A stretch of 64,000 nucleotides of DNA from Arthrobacter sp. JZ12 (GCF_035189165.1 NZ_CP045246.1:1302001-1366000), one strand, 5' to 3'; numbered from the stretch's first letter, positions 41,123 through 49,831 are shown. The notes: generated by a model from the letters alone, not told the origin. Translations and numbers: made by a program.

Positions 41123-41938
41123 TTAAGCCGTCTCTTCAGGTGCGAACCCCTGGCCGGACTGCTCCGGATTCACCGGCAGCAACTCCGGCGACGGCTCCGC
41201 ATGCTCCAGCCAGTGGGTCAGCACTCGATGGAACAGTTCCGGATCCTCCCCGCTCCAGACGTGATGCATACGGGGAGCCAGGCGCGCCACCGACTGTGGG
41301 ACCAGACTAGTAATTCGTTCCAACGACGAACGGACCATGCGGGGCTCCAATTCACCGGCGAGCGCGAGCACAGCGAAGTTTGCACTCTGAAGCCCTGCAA
41401 GTTGCGGATCCTGTATACCGTCGTAGACCTGTGTCATCATGCGCTGTGCCGACGGACGGTGAATCGACAACCCGGTGACCACGAATTGCTCTACCGAGTC
41501 CGCCGGAAGGCGGAACGCCCCCGCAAGGCCGCGCCAGTAGGACGCCAGTCCCCACAGCTTGAGCTGCCAAAGTCCGGCCGCGCGGGTGAACCCCTGAACA
41601 CCGTCGATCGCGGCGCCGGAAACGAATGTGCTCCGGACCAGGTCCGGGTGCCGAGCCGTGAGCAGCACACCAAGCACTCCGCCAAGTGAGAGCCCGACGA
41701 CGTGGGCCCGCCCTCCATGGGCCTGCTCGGCGATGACTTCCGCAAGGGCATCCACTACTTCCTCGAGGCTTGTCCAACGGATATGCGAGGATGCGCCGAA
41801 GCCGGGCAAATCGGGGACCAGTGCGTGGAAGCCGGGCAGGGCTTCGGCCTGAGCGTGCCACATCCAGCCAGCCACATTCCCTCCGTGCAGGAACAGGACG
41901 GATTCCGTTGAACCGGAGTGGTATTCGGTGACATGCAT
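41123..41938 (-). CDS. Alpha/beta hydrolase linked to a PadR regulator
   Basis: This 271-residue hydrolase has the oxyanion loop FLHGGNVAGWMWH, the nucleophile in VVGLSLGGVLGV, and a helical cap. The catalytic His is probably in APRMHHVWSGEDPELFH near the C-terminus. The substrate is unknown. ATG 41938 overlaps the padR stop (TGATG), so the two are translated together and the hydrolase is likely the target of PadR control. A TTG at 41941 is also in frame. Confidence 0.85.
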   Translation of the reverse strand: MHVTEYHSGSTESVLFLHGGNVAGWMWHAQAEALPGFHALVPDLPGFGASSHIRWTSLEEVVDALAEVIAEQAHGGRAHVVGLSLGGVLGVLLTARHPDLVRSTFVSGAAIDGVQGFTRAAGLWQLKLWGLASYWRGLAGAFRLPADSVEQFVVTGLSIHRPSAQRMMTQVYDGIQDPQLAGLQSANFAVLALAGELEPRMVRSSLERITSLVPQSVARLAPRMHHVWSGEDPELFHRVLTHWLEHAEPSPELLPVNPEQSGQGFAPEETA

Positions 41939-42450
41939 CAAAGTTCTTTCTCCAAGTCTCTGAGCCAGCTGAGTTCGGTCCGTAGGTGGTCAATACCGTT
42001 GCGTAGGGTGGCCCGTCGCAGCCGGGCTGCAAGAGAATCGCCGCTGGCCGAAATCGATTCGAGGGCGTTAAGACGCTCCCGCGCAGCAGCGCGGCGGTTT
42101 GCGATCATTTCCCTCACCAGTTCCGGGTCTTCCTCCTCACCGGCGAAGAAGATACGCGCCAAGAATGGTTCTCGTGTTGCTTCCGCCGGTAGCGGGGAGC
42201 GCAGCCAGGTTGAAAGTTCCGCTTGACCGGCGTCGGTTATGCGGTGCTCCCGCCTGTCAGGCTTGCCGTCCTGCGGCAGCACGTGCACAGTGACAAGCTT
42301 CTCCTCGGTGAGCTTTGCAAGCGTTCGATAAATCTGGGCCTGATCGGCGTTCCAGAAGTGCGCGACGGACCCGTCGAACGCTTTCTTCAGGTCGTAGCCC
42401 GTCATCGCGCGCAATGCGAGGAGGCCGAGGATAGAGTGCTTGAGGGACAT
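41938..42450 (-). CDS. PadR-family transcriptional regulator
   Basis: This 170-residue protein has the PadR winged helix (LKHSILGLLALRAMTGYDLKKAFDGSVAHFWNADQAQIYRTLAKLTEEKLV) and the C-terminal helical dimerisation domain (ARIFFAGEEEDPELVREMIANRRAAARERLNAL). A perfect 14-bp palindrome abuts its start codon, so it very probably represses itself and the coupled hydrolase. There is no useful Shine-Dalgarno, and the message may be leaderless. Confidence 0.92.
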   Translation of the reverse strand: MSLKHSILGLLALRAMTGYDLKKAFDGSVAHFWNADQAQIYRTLAKLTEEKLVTVHVLPQDGKPDRREHRITDAGQAELSTWLRSPLPAEATREPFLARIFFAGEEEDPELVREMIANRRAAARERLNALESISASGDSLAARLRRATLRNGIDHLRTELSWLRDLEKEL

Positions 42451-42464
42451 GTCCTATATAGGAC
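42451..42464. promoter_or_regulatory. Probable PadR operator
   Basis: GTCCTATATAGGAC is a perfect 14-bp palindrome ending at the base before the padR start codon. Its centre TATATA could also be the -10 element. Confidence 0.65.
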
Positions 42465-42467
42465 CAT

Positions 42468-42477
42468 GCATATATGC
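42468..42477. promoter_or_regulatory. Second palindrome upstream of padR
   Basis: GCATATATGC, a perfect 10-bp palindrome, lies 3 bases beyond the probable operator. Both palindromes have the alternating ATATA centre. Confidence 0.45.
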
Positions 42478-42535
42478 GGGCACGCAAGTTCACGCCGGTT
42501 CTGAGCTTCGGTGGTAAGCGTGAGAAATTGGAATA

Positions 42536-43372
42536 ATGCAGAACGCAACGCCCGCTAGACCGCCCCGCCCTCAGCTTGTCTTCGAGGTGGTCCGTACAGC
42601 ATGGGTGACGCCTCATGTGGTTCGGGTGACCCTTGGAGGTCCCGCTTTCGACCAGTTCCAGCAGAAGGCGGTCACCGACAGCTATGTGAAGCTGTTGTTC
42701 GCCAATCCTGAGCTGGGACTGGAGCCGCCCTACGACCTTGTCGCCCTGCGCGACACTTTGCCTGCAGAGGACGTACCTGTCACCCGGACCTACACTGTGC
42801 GCCGCGTGAACTCCGAGGAACGCACGATCGACGTGGACTTTGTGGTGCACGGTGATGAGGGGCTCGCCGGGCCGTGGGCTGCTCGCGTGCAAGCGGGGGA
42901 GAGGATTGCGCTCATGGGACCCGGCGGCGCCTATTCGCCCGACCTCACCGCTGACTGGCATCTTTTCGCCGGGGACGAATCGGCCCTTCCAGCTATCTCT
43001 GCCGCCTTGGAGTCCCTTCCTCCCGATGCTTCAGGGGTGGCTTTCCTTGAGCACGGTGCACCTGACGACGTCGTCGACCTTGCCAAGCCCGCCGGCGTCG
43101 AAGTTGTCTGGGTGCGCAGGGAGGGGCGTGACGATTCGACCCCATCGTTGCTGGCCGGCGCTGTATCGGCCTACTCGTGGCCCGAGGGCCGGGTACATGT
43201 GTTTGCGCATGGTGAGCGTGAGTCGATGAAGACCCTCCGGGACGTTTTCCTGAAGGAACGCGGTCTCGAGAAGTCCCAGCTCTCCTTGTCCGGTTACTGG
43301 GCAGCAGGACGAACTGAGGACCGCTTCCAGGCGGAGAAACGGGAGCCGATCGGGATCGTTCTCCCCGCCTGA
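42536..43372 (+). CDS. Siderophore-interacting ferric reductase (SIP family)
   Basis: This 278-residue FAD protein has a ferredoxin-reductase-like barrel with the FAD motif RTYTVRRV, the hydrophobic strand DWHLFAGDESALPAISAALESLP characteristic of ViuB/SIP proteins, and the C-terminal GYWAAGRTEDRFQAEK. SIP enzymes release iron from ferric siderophores with NAD(P)H or ferredoxin in the cytoplasm. No siderophore transporter lies nearby. It is divergent from padR, separated by 85 bases. Confidence 0.9.
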   Translation: MQNATPARPPRPQLVFEVVRTAWVTPHVVRVTLGGPAFDQFQQKAVTDSYVKLLFANPELGLEPPYDLVALRDTLPAEDVPVTRTYTVRRVNSEERTIDVDFVVHGDEGLAGPWAARVQAGERIALMGPGGAYSPDLTADWHLFAGDESALPAISAALESLPPDASGVAFLEHGAPDDVVDLAKPAGVEVVWVRREGRDDSTPSLLAGAVSAYSWPEGRVHVFAHGERESMKTLRDVFLKERGLEKSQLSLSGYWAAGRTEDRFQAEKREPIGIVLPA

Positions 43373-43425
43373 CGGCGGCGAGCCGCAGCGGGCACGAGGC
43401 GGGGGCGCCGGAGTATGTTGGACGC

Positions 43426-44448
43426 ATGGCATCCGAGGCGACAGTCCTGTCCGTTGATGGGCCCAACGGCCCACGCGAGGTCCGCATCTCCAGTCCGAGC
43501 AGGGTCATGTGGCCGGCGCTTGGCCTGACCAAGCTGGATCTGGCCCAGTACCTGGTCGACGTGGGCGAGGCCTTCATCGCCGCTAACGGCGACCGGCCCC
43601 TTGCGCTTCAGCGATTCAAGGACAATGTCGACGGCGAACAATTCTTCTCGAAGAATCCACCTAAGGGCGCGCCTGACTATATCCGGTCGGTCAAGGTCGA
43701 GTATCCAAGCGCGCGTTCCCACCCTCAGTTGGTGATCGACGAACCTGCCGCTGCAGTGTGGGCGGCACAGATGAACACTGTGGTTTTCCATCCGTGGCCG
43801 TCCCGCGCTGAGAATTCGGACAACCCGGACCAGCTGCGGATCGACCTGGATCCTCAGCCGGGTACTGATTTCGACGACGCAGTGCCGGCAGCGCTCGAGT
43901 TGCGCAATGTGCTCAAGGAGGCCGGGTTGGAAGCCTCTTTGAAGACGTCCGGCAACCGCGGCATCCACGTCTATGCCCCGATCGAGCCTGTGCGGGAGTT
44001 CCTGGATGTCCGGCATGCTGTCATCGCGGCGGCCCGGGAATTGGAGCGCCGCATGCCGGACAAGGTGACAACGTCTTGGTGGAAGGAGGAGCGCGGGCAG
44101 AGGGTCTTCGTGGACTTCAACCAGGCCAACCGCGATCGGACGATTGCCGGCGCGTACAGTCCTCGGGCTCTTCCGCATGCCCCGGTTTCCTGTCCCATCA
44201 CCTGGGATGAGCTGGAGAATGTGCACCCGAAGGAGTTCACGATCCTTACCGTTCCCGAACGGCTGCGGACCGTTGGCGATCCCTGGGCTGATTTCCATGC
44301 GAGCCCGGGAAGTATCGACACCCTGTTGGACTGGTGGCAGCGGGACCTTGACTCTGGTCTGGGCGAGCTGCCCTTCCCTCCGGATTACCCGAAGATGCCG
44401 GGGGAGCCGCCCCGCGTTCAGCCGAGCCGTGCCAAGAAGGACAAGTAA
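43426..44448 (+). CDS. LigD-type DNA polymerase/primase domain protein
   Basis: This 340-residue stand-alone polymerase of the archaeo-eukaryotic primase fold has metal ligands Asp140 and Asp142 in RIDLDPQPG. The family motifs SGNRGIHVYAPIE and VFVDFNQANRDRTIAGAYSPR are present, and the N-terminus ISSPSRVMWPALGLTKLDLAQYL matches LigD PolDom. In bacterial end joining it fills or extends broken ends for a ligase recruited by Ku. An ATP-dependent DNA ligase is encoded 1.7 kb downstream on the other strand; no ku gene is in the window. Confidence 0.92.
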   Translation: MASEATVLSVDGPNGPREVRISSPSRVMWPALGLTKLDLAQYLVDVGEAFIAANGDRPLALQRFKDNVDGEQFFSKNPPKGAPDYIRSVKVEYPSARSHPQLVIDEPAAAVWAAQMNTVVFHPWPSRAENSDNPDQLRIDLDPQPGTDFDDAVPAALELRNVLKEAGLEASLKTSGNRGIHVYAPIEPVREFLDVRHAVIAAARELERRMPDKVTTSWWKEERGQRVFVDFNQANRDRTIAGAYSPRALPHAPVSCPITWDELENVHPKEFTILTVPERLRTVGDPWADFHASPGSIDTLLDWWQRDLDSGLGELPFPPDYPKMPGEPPRVQPSRAKKDK

Positions 44449-44451
44449 CTC

Positions 44452-45414
44452 CTAGGAGCAGCCCCACGCTGTTGGGTCCTGAGTGCACGAGCCGTCAACG
44501 AGCCGGTTGTCGGAGCGCCAGATGCTGATTAGATGCGGCTCGGATTCGACGGCAGCCTGGCCCACGATGGGAGTCCATGGGCCGCCGTTCACGGAGTAGT
44601 CACCGTTGAACCGGGTGGTGAGCACGAGGTTGTAGTCCCCGGTGGCGGGATAAACGTGGCTCGTGGGTGTTTCGACCAGAAGCCAGTCCGACTCTGGCAC
44701 TGAATGTCCTCCGGTCTGCGTGGTTCGCGTGCCGCCGTCACCGTAATTCCAGTCGTAGGCCACGGGCCAGGCGCGGATAGTCACCTGGTCGCCCAGCGTT
44801 TCGAAGGTGAACTCCTGCTCTTCGGCATCGGCCCACACGTTGTTGTGGCCGCCGAGGAGTCCGAAGTTACCCGGCTCCGAGACCACAGTGGCCGCGACGA
44901 TGGGCTGGCTTTGGAAGTCCTCAAGGGTGATTACGACGGCGGGTTCGGCCGCTTCGCCGCCGTTTGGAGGTTCGGGAGCGGGAGAGTTGGGGTAGAGGCA
45001 GGAGCGCTCGCCCGTCGGGGTTTCGGTCGGGGGAGTAGTGGAACTGTCCACCGCGATCCACGCGACAAGTGCACCGTCCGGCTCCGCGTCACACTGTGCA
45101 TTTACCCTCACACATTCAGCCGGGTCCAGAAAGTCTCCGACCCCCTGAAGACACACCCTCTCGTACCTGTAGGAGATGTTGCTAGTAGCCTCGGACTCAT
45201 TCACTACGGCGGCTGGCGGCTGTCCCGAAGATTCCGGAAGACCTTCCGAACCGTCGACTCTTCCTGGGACCTTCTGGTCGACGGCTGCAAAATCCTCACC
45301 AAGGGTTGGATTGAGACTTCCGCTATCCGCCGTTGCAGGGGTCGATGGGAAAAGGCTCGCTAGGGCAAGAACGAGTGTCAGCTGAATTGCAGTTGTGGAA
45401 GTTAGGGATCGCAT
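44452..45414 (-). CDS. Secreted protein with PKD-like segment
   Basis: This 320-residue protein has an N-terminal signal peptide (about 1-30, ending near ATADSG), a low-complexity region, several Cys residues and a segment VAYDWNYGDGGTRTTQTGGHSV followed by SHVYPATGDYNLVLTTRF. That segment resembles a PKD repeat (WxFGDG...H.Y...G.Y.V.L). It is likely a cell-surface or secreted protein of unknown function. It follows the DUF6318-like lipoprotein gene after one base and so is its operon partner. Confidence 0.75.
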   Translation of the reverse strand: MRSLTSTTAIQLTLVLALASLFPSTPATADSGSLNPTLGEDFAAVDQKVPGRVDGSEGLPESSGQPPAAVVNESEATSNISYRYERVCLQGVGDFLDPAECVRVNAQCDAEPDGALVAWIAVDSSTTPPTETPTGERSCLYPNSPAPEPPNGGEAAEPAVVITLEDFQSQPIVAATVVSEPGNFGLLGGHNNVWADAEEQEFTFETLGDQVTIRAWPVAYDWNYGDGGTRTTQTGGHSVPESDWLLVETPTSHVYPATGDYNLVLTTRFNGDYSVNGGPWTPIVGQAAVESEPHLISIWRSDNRLVDGSCTQDPTAWGCS

Positions 45415-45415
45415 G

Positions 45416-46066
45416 TCATTCGCCGGATGAACTAAATCCGTAGTCGACTACAAGCCACGCGTTCTCCACATAGATCGCCCGGAAGAGTGAAGCAGCCTCG
45501 TACCGTTGTTCTGGGAATTGGCCAATAGTAGATCCAGCCGAATCGTAGACAGTTGTCGCTGCTTGGGTGTTGCCGACGAACGCGTCAATAGCCCCACCCT
45601 CGATTGGCCTGAAGTCAGTATTGAATGAATCGAGCGATACATCCCCGCCGGACATCCATCCGCCGTCCGCATAAACCTGCGCAATCGACTCTTCGATGTT
45701 TTGGCAGGTGGTGCAACCTTCGTCTGTCACGGCCTTCAGAGGCCCAAGGTCATTCGTGGCGTAGGCGTAGTTCAGCAGTTCGAACCACCACTTCGTGAAC
45801 GCCTCCAGGCCCTCCACGGAGTTCTCGTCGGCCAGCGCGGGCTTCTCGGGGACGGGCAGGTTGACGGCCGGTCCTTCGGCGGAAGCCGGAGACGGAGTGG
45901 GAGTAGGATCCGCCGTCGGAGAAGCCGATGCGGAAGCCGACGAAGAAGCGCTCGCCGATTCCACAGGAGTCTGGACAGCGCTGGGATCACCGCCCTGGCA
46001 CCCGGTGAGCAGAAGAACTGAGATGGACGCACCGAGAAGGATGTGCGCCCTGCGAGACTGAGCCAT
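45416..46066 (-). CDS. Lipoprotein resembling DUF6318
   Basis: This 216-residue protein starts with a lipoprotein signal (HILLGASISVLLLTGCQGG, lipid-modified Cys in LTGC). A Ser/Ala/Pro/Thr linker follows and then a domain of about 140 residues (GLEAFTKWWFELLNYAYATNDLGPLKAVTDEGCTTCQNIEESI) with a CTTC pair. Such proteins are frequent in Arthrobacter and are listed as DUF6318; their role is unknown. ATG 46066 follows GGGGA, while ATG 46081 has no site. It is co-transcribed with the secreted protein downstream. Confidence 0.78.
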   Translation of the reverse strand: MAQSRRAHILLGASISVLLLTGCQGGDPSAVQTPVESASASSSASASASPTADPTPTPSPASAEGPAVNLPVPEKPALADENSVEGLEAFTKWWFELLNYAYATNDLGPLKAVTDEGCTTCQNIEESIAQVYADGGWMSGGDVSLDSFNTDFRPIEGGAIDAFVGNTQAATTVYDSAGSTIGQFPEQRYEAASLFRAIYVENAWLVVDYGFSSSGE

Positions 46067-46160
46067 GAATTCCCCGACCATATGGTTGTCTGTGAGCCGA
46101 AACCCATCCTAACCATGCGCGGTGAATCGCCCAGAGCTTATCCACAGCGCCCGAGAAGCT

Positions 46161-47210
46161 TTACGCAAGAACCTCGTTCAGGTCGTACGCGGTAGGAATT
46201 TCCAACTGCTGGAAGGTGCAGGATTTCGCCTCGCGGTCCGGCCGCCACCGCTCAAACTGGGCGGTGTGCCGGAAGCGGTCGCCCTCCATCTGGTCGTACC
46301 GCACCTCCACAACCCGGCGCGGATGCAGGCGGACGTAGGACACGTCCTTCGCGGACGCGAACCGGCTGCGATCGGTCTCGCCCAGCACAGCCTCCCCGTC
46401 TTCGTCCCGCACTACGTCAGGTGCAAGTTCCTCCACGAGCTCGAGCCGCCGCTTGTCGGAAAAAGCAGACGCGCCGCCCACATTCCGAAGCTCACCGCCG
46501 TCGTCGTACAGGCCAAGAAGCAGGGAACCTACGCCCTGACCGCTCTTGTGAACCCGGTAGCCCACCACGACCGCATCGGCCGTGCGCTTGTGTTTCACTT
46601 TCAGCATCCGCCGCTTGTTCGGCTCGTAGGCCGCGGTAAGCGGCTTTGCCACCACGCCGTCCAGTCCTGCACCTTCGAACTCAACGAGCCAGCGGCGGGC
46701 GAGTTCGACGTCGTCTGTCACCTGCGACAGATGCACCGGCTCGGAGAAGGTCTCCGCGATGCCTTCCAGCGCCTTCCGGCGCTCGGCGAAGGGCACCTCG
46801 AGCAGGTTGTGCTCGTCGAGCCCTACGAGATCGAAGGCGATGAACGACGCCGGTGTCTCCTTCGCAAGCAACTTCACCCTGCTGTCGGCCGGGTGAATAC
46901 GTTGTGAGAGTGCCTCCCAGTCGAGACGTTCAGCTCCGGGCTCGCCGCGCCGTACGACTATCTCTCCGTCCACGACACACCGTTCGGGAAGGTTCTCGAG
47001 CAGCGCCTCAACCAGTTCCGGGAAGTAGCGGGTAAGGGTCTTGGAGCCGCGGCTGCCTATCTCGCCCGTGCCGTTCTCGATTCGCACGATCGCGCGGAAG
47101 CCGTCCCACTTGGGTTCGTAGATTAGACCGCCGGGAACGCTGTCCGCGTCCGGAACGGCATCGACGGCTTTTGCGAGCATCGGCTGAAGGGGGAAGGGCA
47201 GCTCAGTCAT
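46161..47210 (-). CDS. ATP-dependent DNA ligase (LigC/LigD-ligase type)
   Basis: This 349-residue ligase contains the adenylation motif YEPKWDGFRA with Lys34, ERCVVDGEIV, FIAFDLVGLD, GLDGVVAKPL and KVKHKRTADAVVVGYR, and a C-terminal OB domain ending near RWRPDREAKSCTF. There is no polymerase or nuclease domain, so it corresponds to stand-alone LigC or the ligase part of LigD. With the separate polymerase gene it may form a split end-joining set. ATG 47210 is chosen; the frame continues to 47327 without a better start. Confidence 0.92.
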   Translation of the reverse strand: MTELPFPLQPMLAKAVDAVPDADSVPGGLIYEPKWDGFRAIVRIENGTGEIGSRGSKTLTRYFPELVEALLENLPERCVVDGEIVVRRGEPGAERLDWEALSQRIHPADSRVKLLAKETPASFIAFDLVGLDEHNLLEVPFAERRKALEGIAETFSEPVHLSQVTDDVELARRWLVEFEGAGLDGVVAKPLTAAYEPNKRRMLKVKHKRTADAVVVGYRVHKSGQGVGSLLLGLYDDGGELRNVGGASAFSDKRRLELVEELAPDVVRDEDGEAVLGETDRSRFASAKDVSYVRLHPRRVVEVRYDQMEGDRFRHTAQFERWRPDREAKSCTFQQLEIPTAYDLNEVLA

Positions 47211-47438
47211 GATTCGATCCTGCCCTAATGCACGGGAAAAGACAGCAGAGGAACTGTTGCGGAGAGGGGTATCCGCCGGAGGATCCCCAGTAGTTGGCAG
47301 GAGCGCATGCGGGGTGACGCGCGGCACGCGCCCTGTGCCTATACTCGAACCTGTGGCCCGGCCCGGGGGAATGCGACCCCGGAGAAAGCGGCCGCCGATT
47401 CACAGCAGTATCCGTCCGGTGCCCACGAAAGGCCGACA

Positions 47439-47825
47439 ATGAGCAACGTTCCGGAAGACCTCTACTACACCTCCGAACACGAGTGGGTGACCGCGCCCGA
47501 CAACAACGGCGTTGTGCGCGTGGGCATCACTGACTTCGCGCAGGACGCCCTCGGCGACGTCGTGTACGTCCAGATGCCGGAGGCCGGCTCCACCGTCGCC
47601 TCGTCCGACGTCGTGGGCGAAGTGGAGTCAACCAAGAGCGTCAGCGATATCTATGCGCCGGTGAGCGGTGAAGTGGTCAGCCGTAATGAAGCGCTCGACG
47701 GCGATCCCGCCCTCATCAACTCCGACCCCTACGGTGATGGCTGGCTTCTTGAGATTCGCGTCGAGGACAGCTCCGTGGTTGAGGAACTTCTCAGTTCTTC
47801 GGAATACGCACAGCAGGTAGGCTAG
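47439..47825 (+). CDS. gcvH: Glycine cleavage system H protein
   Basis: This 128-residue lipoyl carrier has the lipoylated Lys66 in VGEVESTKSVSDIYAPVSGEV. The hammerhead fold pattern is intact, from LYYTSEHEWV to DGWLLEIRV. It shuttles the aminomethyl group between the P, T and L proteins, which are not in the window. The upstream 228 bases have no other gene; TATACT at 47340-47345 is a possible -10. ATG 47439 has GAAAGG about 8 bases upstream. gcvH before garA is conserved in actinobacteria. Confidence 0.95.
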   Translation: MSNVPEDLYYTSEHEWVTAPDNNGVVRVGITDFAQDALGDVVYVQMPEAGSTVASSDVVGEVESTKSVSDIYAPVSGEVVSRNEALDGDPALINSDPYGDGWLLEIRVEDSSVVEELLSSSEYAQQVG

Positions 47826-47850
47826 AGTCACAGGCTTAGGCTTAAGGTTA

Positions 47851-47878
47851 GTGGCCAGCCGGGGGACCGGTTGGCCAC
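47851..47878 (+). terminator. Hairpin between gcvH and garA
   Basis: GTGGCCAGCC pairs with GGTTGGCCAC (10 bp, one G-U) around an 8-base loop and is followed by GCGTTTTG. It could end the gcvH message or attenuate it into garA. Confidence 0.6.
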
Positions 47879-47902
47879 GCGTTTTGGGGAGGAATTTTCA
47901 CA

Positions 47903-48376
47903 ATGGTAGGCGAGAACAACGCAGCCGCACAGGACGCTTCGGGATCGCGCGTGCCCTCACCTGAGACCACCACTATCGGCCTTCCCCCGCAGCCAGCCGG
48001 CCCCTCGGTCGAGCCCCGCCTCACCAGGGAGGAGCGCGCGGCTGTAGCAGCCCTGCCTGCAGGGTCAGCGCTCCTGATCGCCCACTCCGGCCCCAACGCC
48101 GGTGCACGTTTCCTCCTGGATGAGGACATCACCACTGCGGGGCGCCACCCGAACGCCGACATCTTCCTCGACGATGTGACCGTGTCCCGTAAGCACGCGG
48201 AGTTCCGCCGTGGCCCGGAAGGGTTCCGAGTGGTCGATGCCCGCAGCCTCAACGGGACCTACGTCAACAACGACCGCGTTGACAGCGTGGTCCTGCGCAA
48301 TGGGCATGAGGTACAGATCGGTAAGTTCCGCCTCACCTTCTACGCCGCCGGCAGCGTCTCACCCTCGCAGGACTAG
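47903..48376 (+). CDS. garA: GarA/OdhI-type FHA protein
   Basis: This 157-residue protein has a C-terminal FHA domain (TTAGRHPNADIFLDDVTVSRKHAEF with the phosphothreonine-binding Arg, Ser and His, then SLNGTYVNN). The N-terminal tail holds the phosphorylation motif ETTTIG at 21-26, equivalent to ETTSVF of mycobacterial GarA. Serine/threonine kinases phosphorylate this tail, which then binds the FHA domain and releases inhibition of 2-oxoglutarate dehydrogenase and glutamate metabolism. GGAGGAA precedes ATG 47903. Confidence 0.93.
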   Translation: MVGENNAAAQDASGSRVPSPETTTIGLPPQPAGPSVEPRLTREERAAVAALPAGSALLIAHSGPNAGARFLLDEDITTAGRHPNADIFLDDVTVSRKHAEFRRGPEGFRVVDARSLNGTYVNNDRVDSVVLRNGHEVQIGKFRLTFYAAGSVSPSQD

Positions 48377-48383
48377 GACGTTC

Positions 48384-49133
48384 ATGCCCTCCTCCCAGCC
48401 GTCCCGGCGTTCCGTGGGCATCGCCCCGGAGCGCGTTACCGGGAACGTCCTGAATATCGGGGAGGTCCTCACCGAGCTGGCAGGGGACTTCCCCCAGATC
48501 AGCGCGTCCAAGATTCGCTTCCTTGAGGAAAAGGGCCTCATCAGCCCGCAGCGGACGCGTGCCGGGTACCGCAAGTACACAGCGGTCGACGTCGACCGCC
48601 TGCGCTTTGTGCTGGCCCTGCAGCGCGACCAGTACCTGCCTTTGAAAGTCATCAAGGACTACCTTGACGCTATCGATCGCGGTGAGCGTCCCGATAACCT
48701 GCCGGGCGGAATTACGCTCGCTCCGCGAATGGTCTCGGATCAGCTCGCCCGCGAACTTGGCTCGCATTCCCGCCGGCTCACTCGGGAAACACTGGCTGCA
48801 GAGGCCGGTGCGCGTCCGGAGCTTATCCAGGACCTCATGTCCTTCGGGCTCATCTCCGAAGTTGACGGCCGGTTCGATGAGCACGCCCTGAAGATCACCC
48901 GCGCCTGCGTACAGCTCGAATCACACGGTATTGAGCCCCGGCATCTCCGGCCTTTCCGCGCCGCGGCAGACCGCGAGCTTGGCCTGGTTGAACGCGTGGT
49001 AGCCCCGGTCGCCTCCCGTCGCGACGTCGCTTCGAAGGCCCGCGCCGCTGAGACAGCTCGCGAAATAAGCGAGCTTTGCCTCAACCTCCACAGCGCCCTG
49101 GTTCAGGGACAGATCGCACGGATGGAAAACTAG
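48384..49133 (+). CDS. MerR-family regulator (Rv1828-like)
   Basis: This 249-residue regulator has an N-terminal MerR winged helix (LNIGEVLTELAGDFPQISASKIRFLEEKGLISPQRTRAGYRKYTAVDVDRLRFVLALQRDQYLPLKVIKDYLD) and a C-terminal helical region different from metal-binding MerR proteins. It lies between garA and the bifunctional nuclease, as does mycobacterial Rv1828. ATG 48384 is 7 bases after the garA stop; upstream in-frame sequence overlaps garA. The effector is unknown. Confidence 0.9.
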   Translation: MPSSQPSRRSVGIAPERVTGNVLNIGEVLTELAGDFPQISASKIRFLEEKGLISPQRTRAGYRKYTAVDVDRLRFVLALQRDQYLPLKVIKDYLDAIDRGERPDNLPGGITLAPRMVSDQLARELGSHSRRLTRETLAAEAGARPELIQDLMSFGLISEVDGRFDEHALKITRACVQLESHGIEPRHLRPFRAAADRELGLVERVVAPVASRRDVASKARAAETAREISELCLNLHSALVQGQIARMEN

Positions 49134-49142
49134 GAGGCAGAC

Positions 49143-49652
49143 ATGATCGAGATGGATGTGGTCGGGGTACGTATCGAGTTGCCCTCCAACCAGCCCCTCG
49201 TCCTGCTGAAAGAATCTGGGGGAACGCGCCACATCCCCATCTGGATCGGCGCACCGGAAGCCAGCGCGATCGCGTTCGTCCAACAAGGCATCATTCCCCC
49301 TCGTCCCATGACCCACGATCTTCTCGTGAGCATCGTCGCTGCCCTGAACCACAGCGTGACGGAAGTACGGATTGTTCGCGTTGAAGACACCGTTTTTCAC
49401 GCCGAAGTGGTCTTCGAGGACGGCACGACCGTCAGCTCCCGCGCGTCCGATGCGATCGCGATTGCTCTTCGGGTTCCGTGCCCTATCTACTGCGCGCCCC
49501 AGGTAGTTGAGGACACCGGAGTGGAGATCAGCGAGGCAGACGAGGATGCCGGCGAGGCTTCCTCTGCAGAGGGGCAGGAGAACGCCGAACGCGAGCTGAA
49601 GCAGTTCCGAGAGTTCCTGGCCGACGTCGAGCCCGAGGATTTCGAGCGTTAG
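49143..49652 (+). CDS. Bifunctional nuclease-family protein (DUF151)
   Basis: This 169-residue protein of the BFN/DUF151 family has the conserved start MDVVGVRIELPSNQPLVLLKE and the core HIPIWIGAPEASAIAF, followed by MTHDLLVSIV and RASDAIAIALRV. Plant members have RNase and DNase activity; the bacterial role is unsettled. AGGAGG lies 7 bases before ATG 49143. It sits between two MerR genes, matching Rv1829 in mycobacteria. The acidic Glu/Asp-rich tail (about 135-169) is variable. Confidence 0.9.
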   Translation: MIEMDVVGVRIELPSNQPLVLLKESGGTRHIPIWIGAPEASAIAFVQQGIIPPRPMTHDLLVSIVAALNHSVTEVRIVRVEDTVFHAEVVFEDGTTVSSRASDAIAIALRVPCPIYCAPQVVEDTGVEISEADEDAGEASSAEGQENAERELKQFREFLADVEPEDFER

Positions 49653-49831
49653 GGAAGAGGCGACACGCCCGGATTGTTATGCCCTGCGTCTTTGACCTCG
49701 GGTATCCGGGGATCTAACGTCGAAGCATACAGTTCCCACCGCACCCGCTGTAAACTCAGGAAAGACTTTTATTACCCTGTGGACCTCGGCATGTGCCACT
49801 TCCCCCGGGAACCAGAACGAGGAGGCAACAC

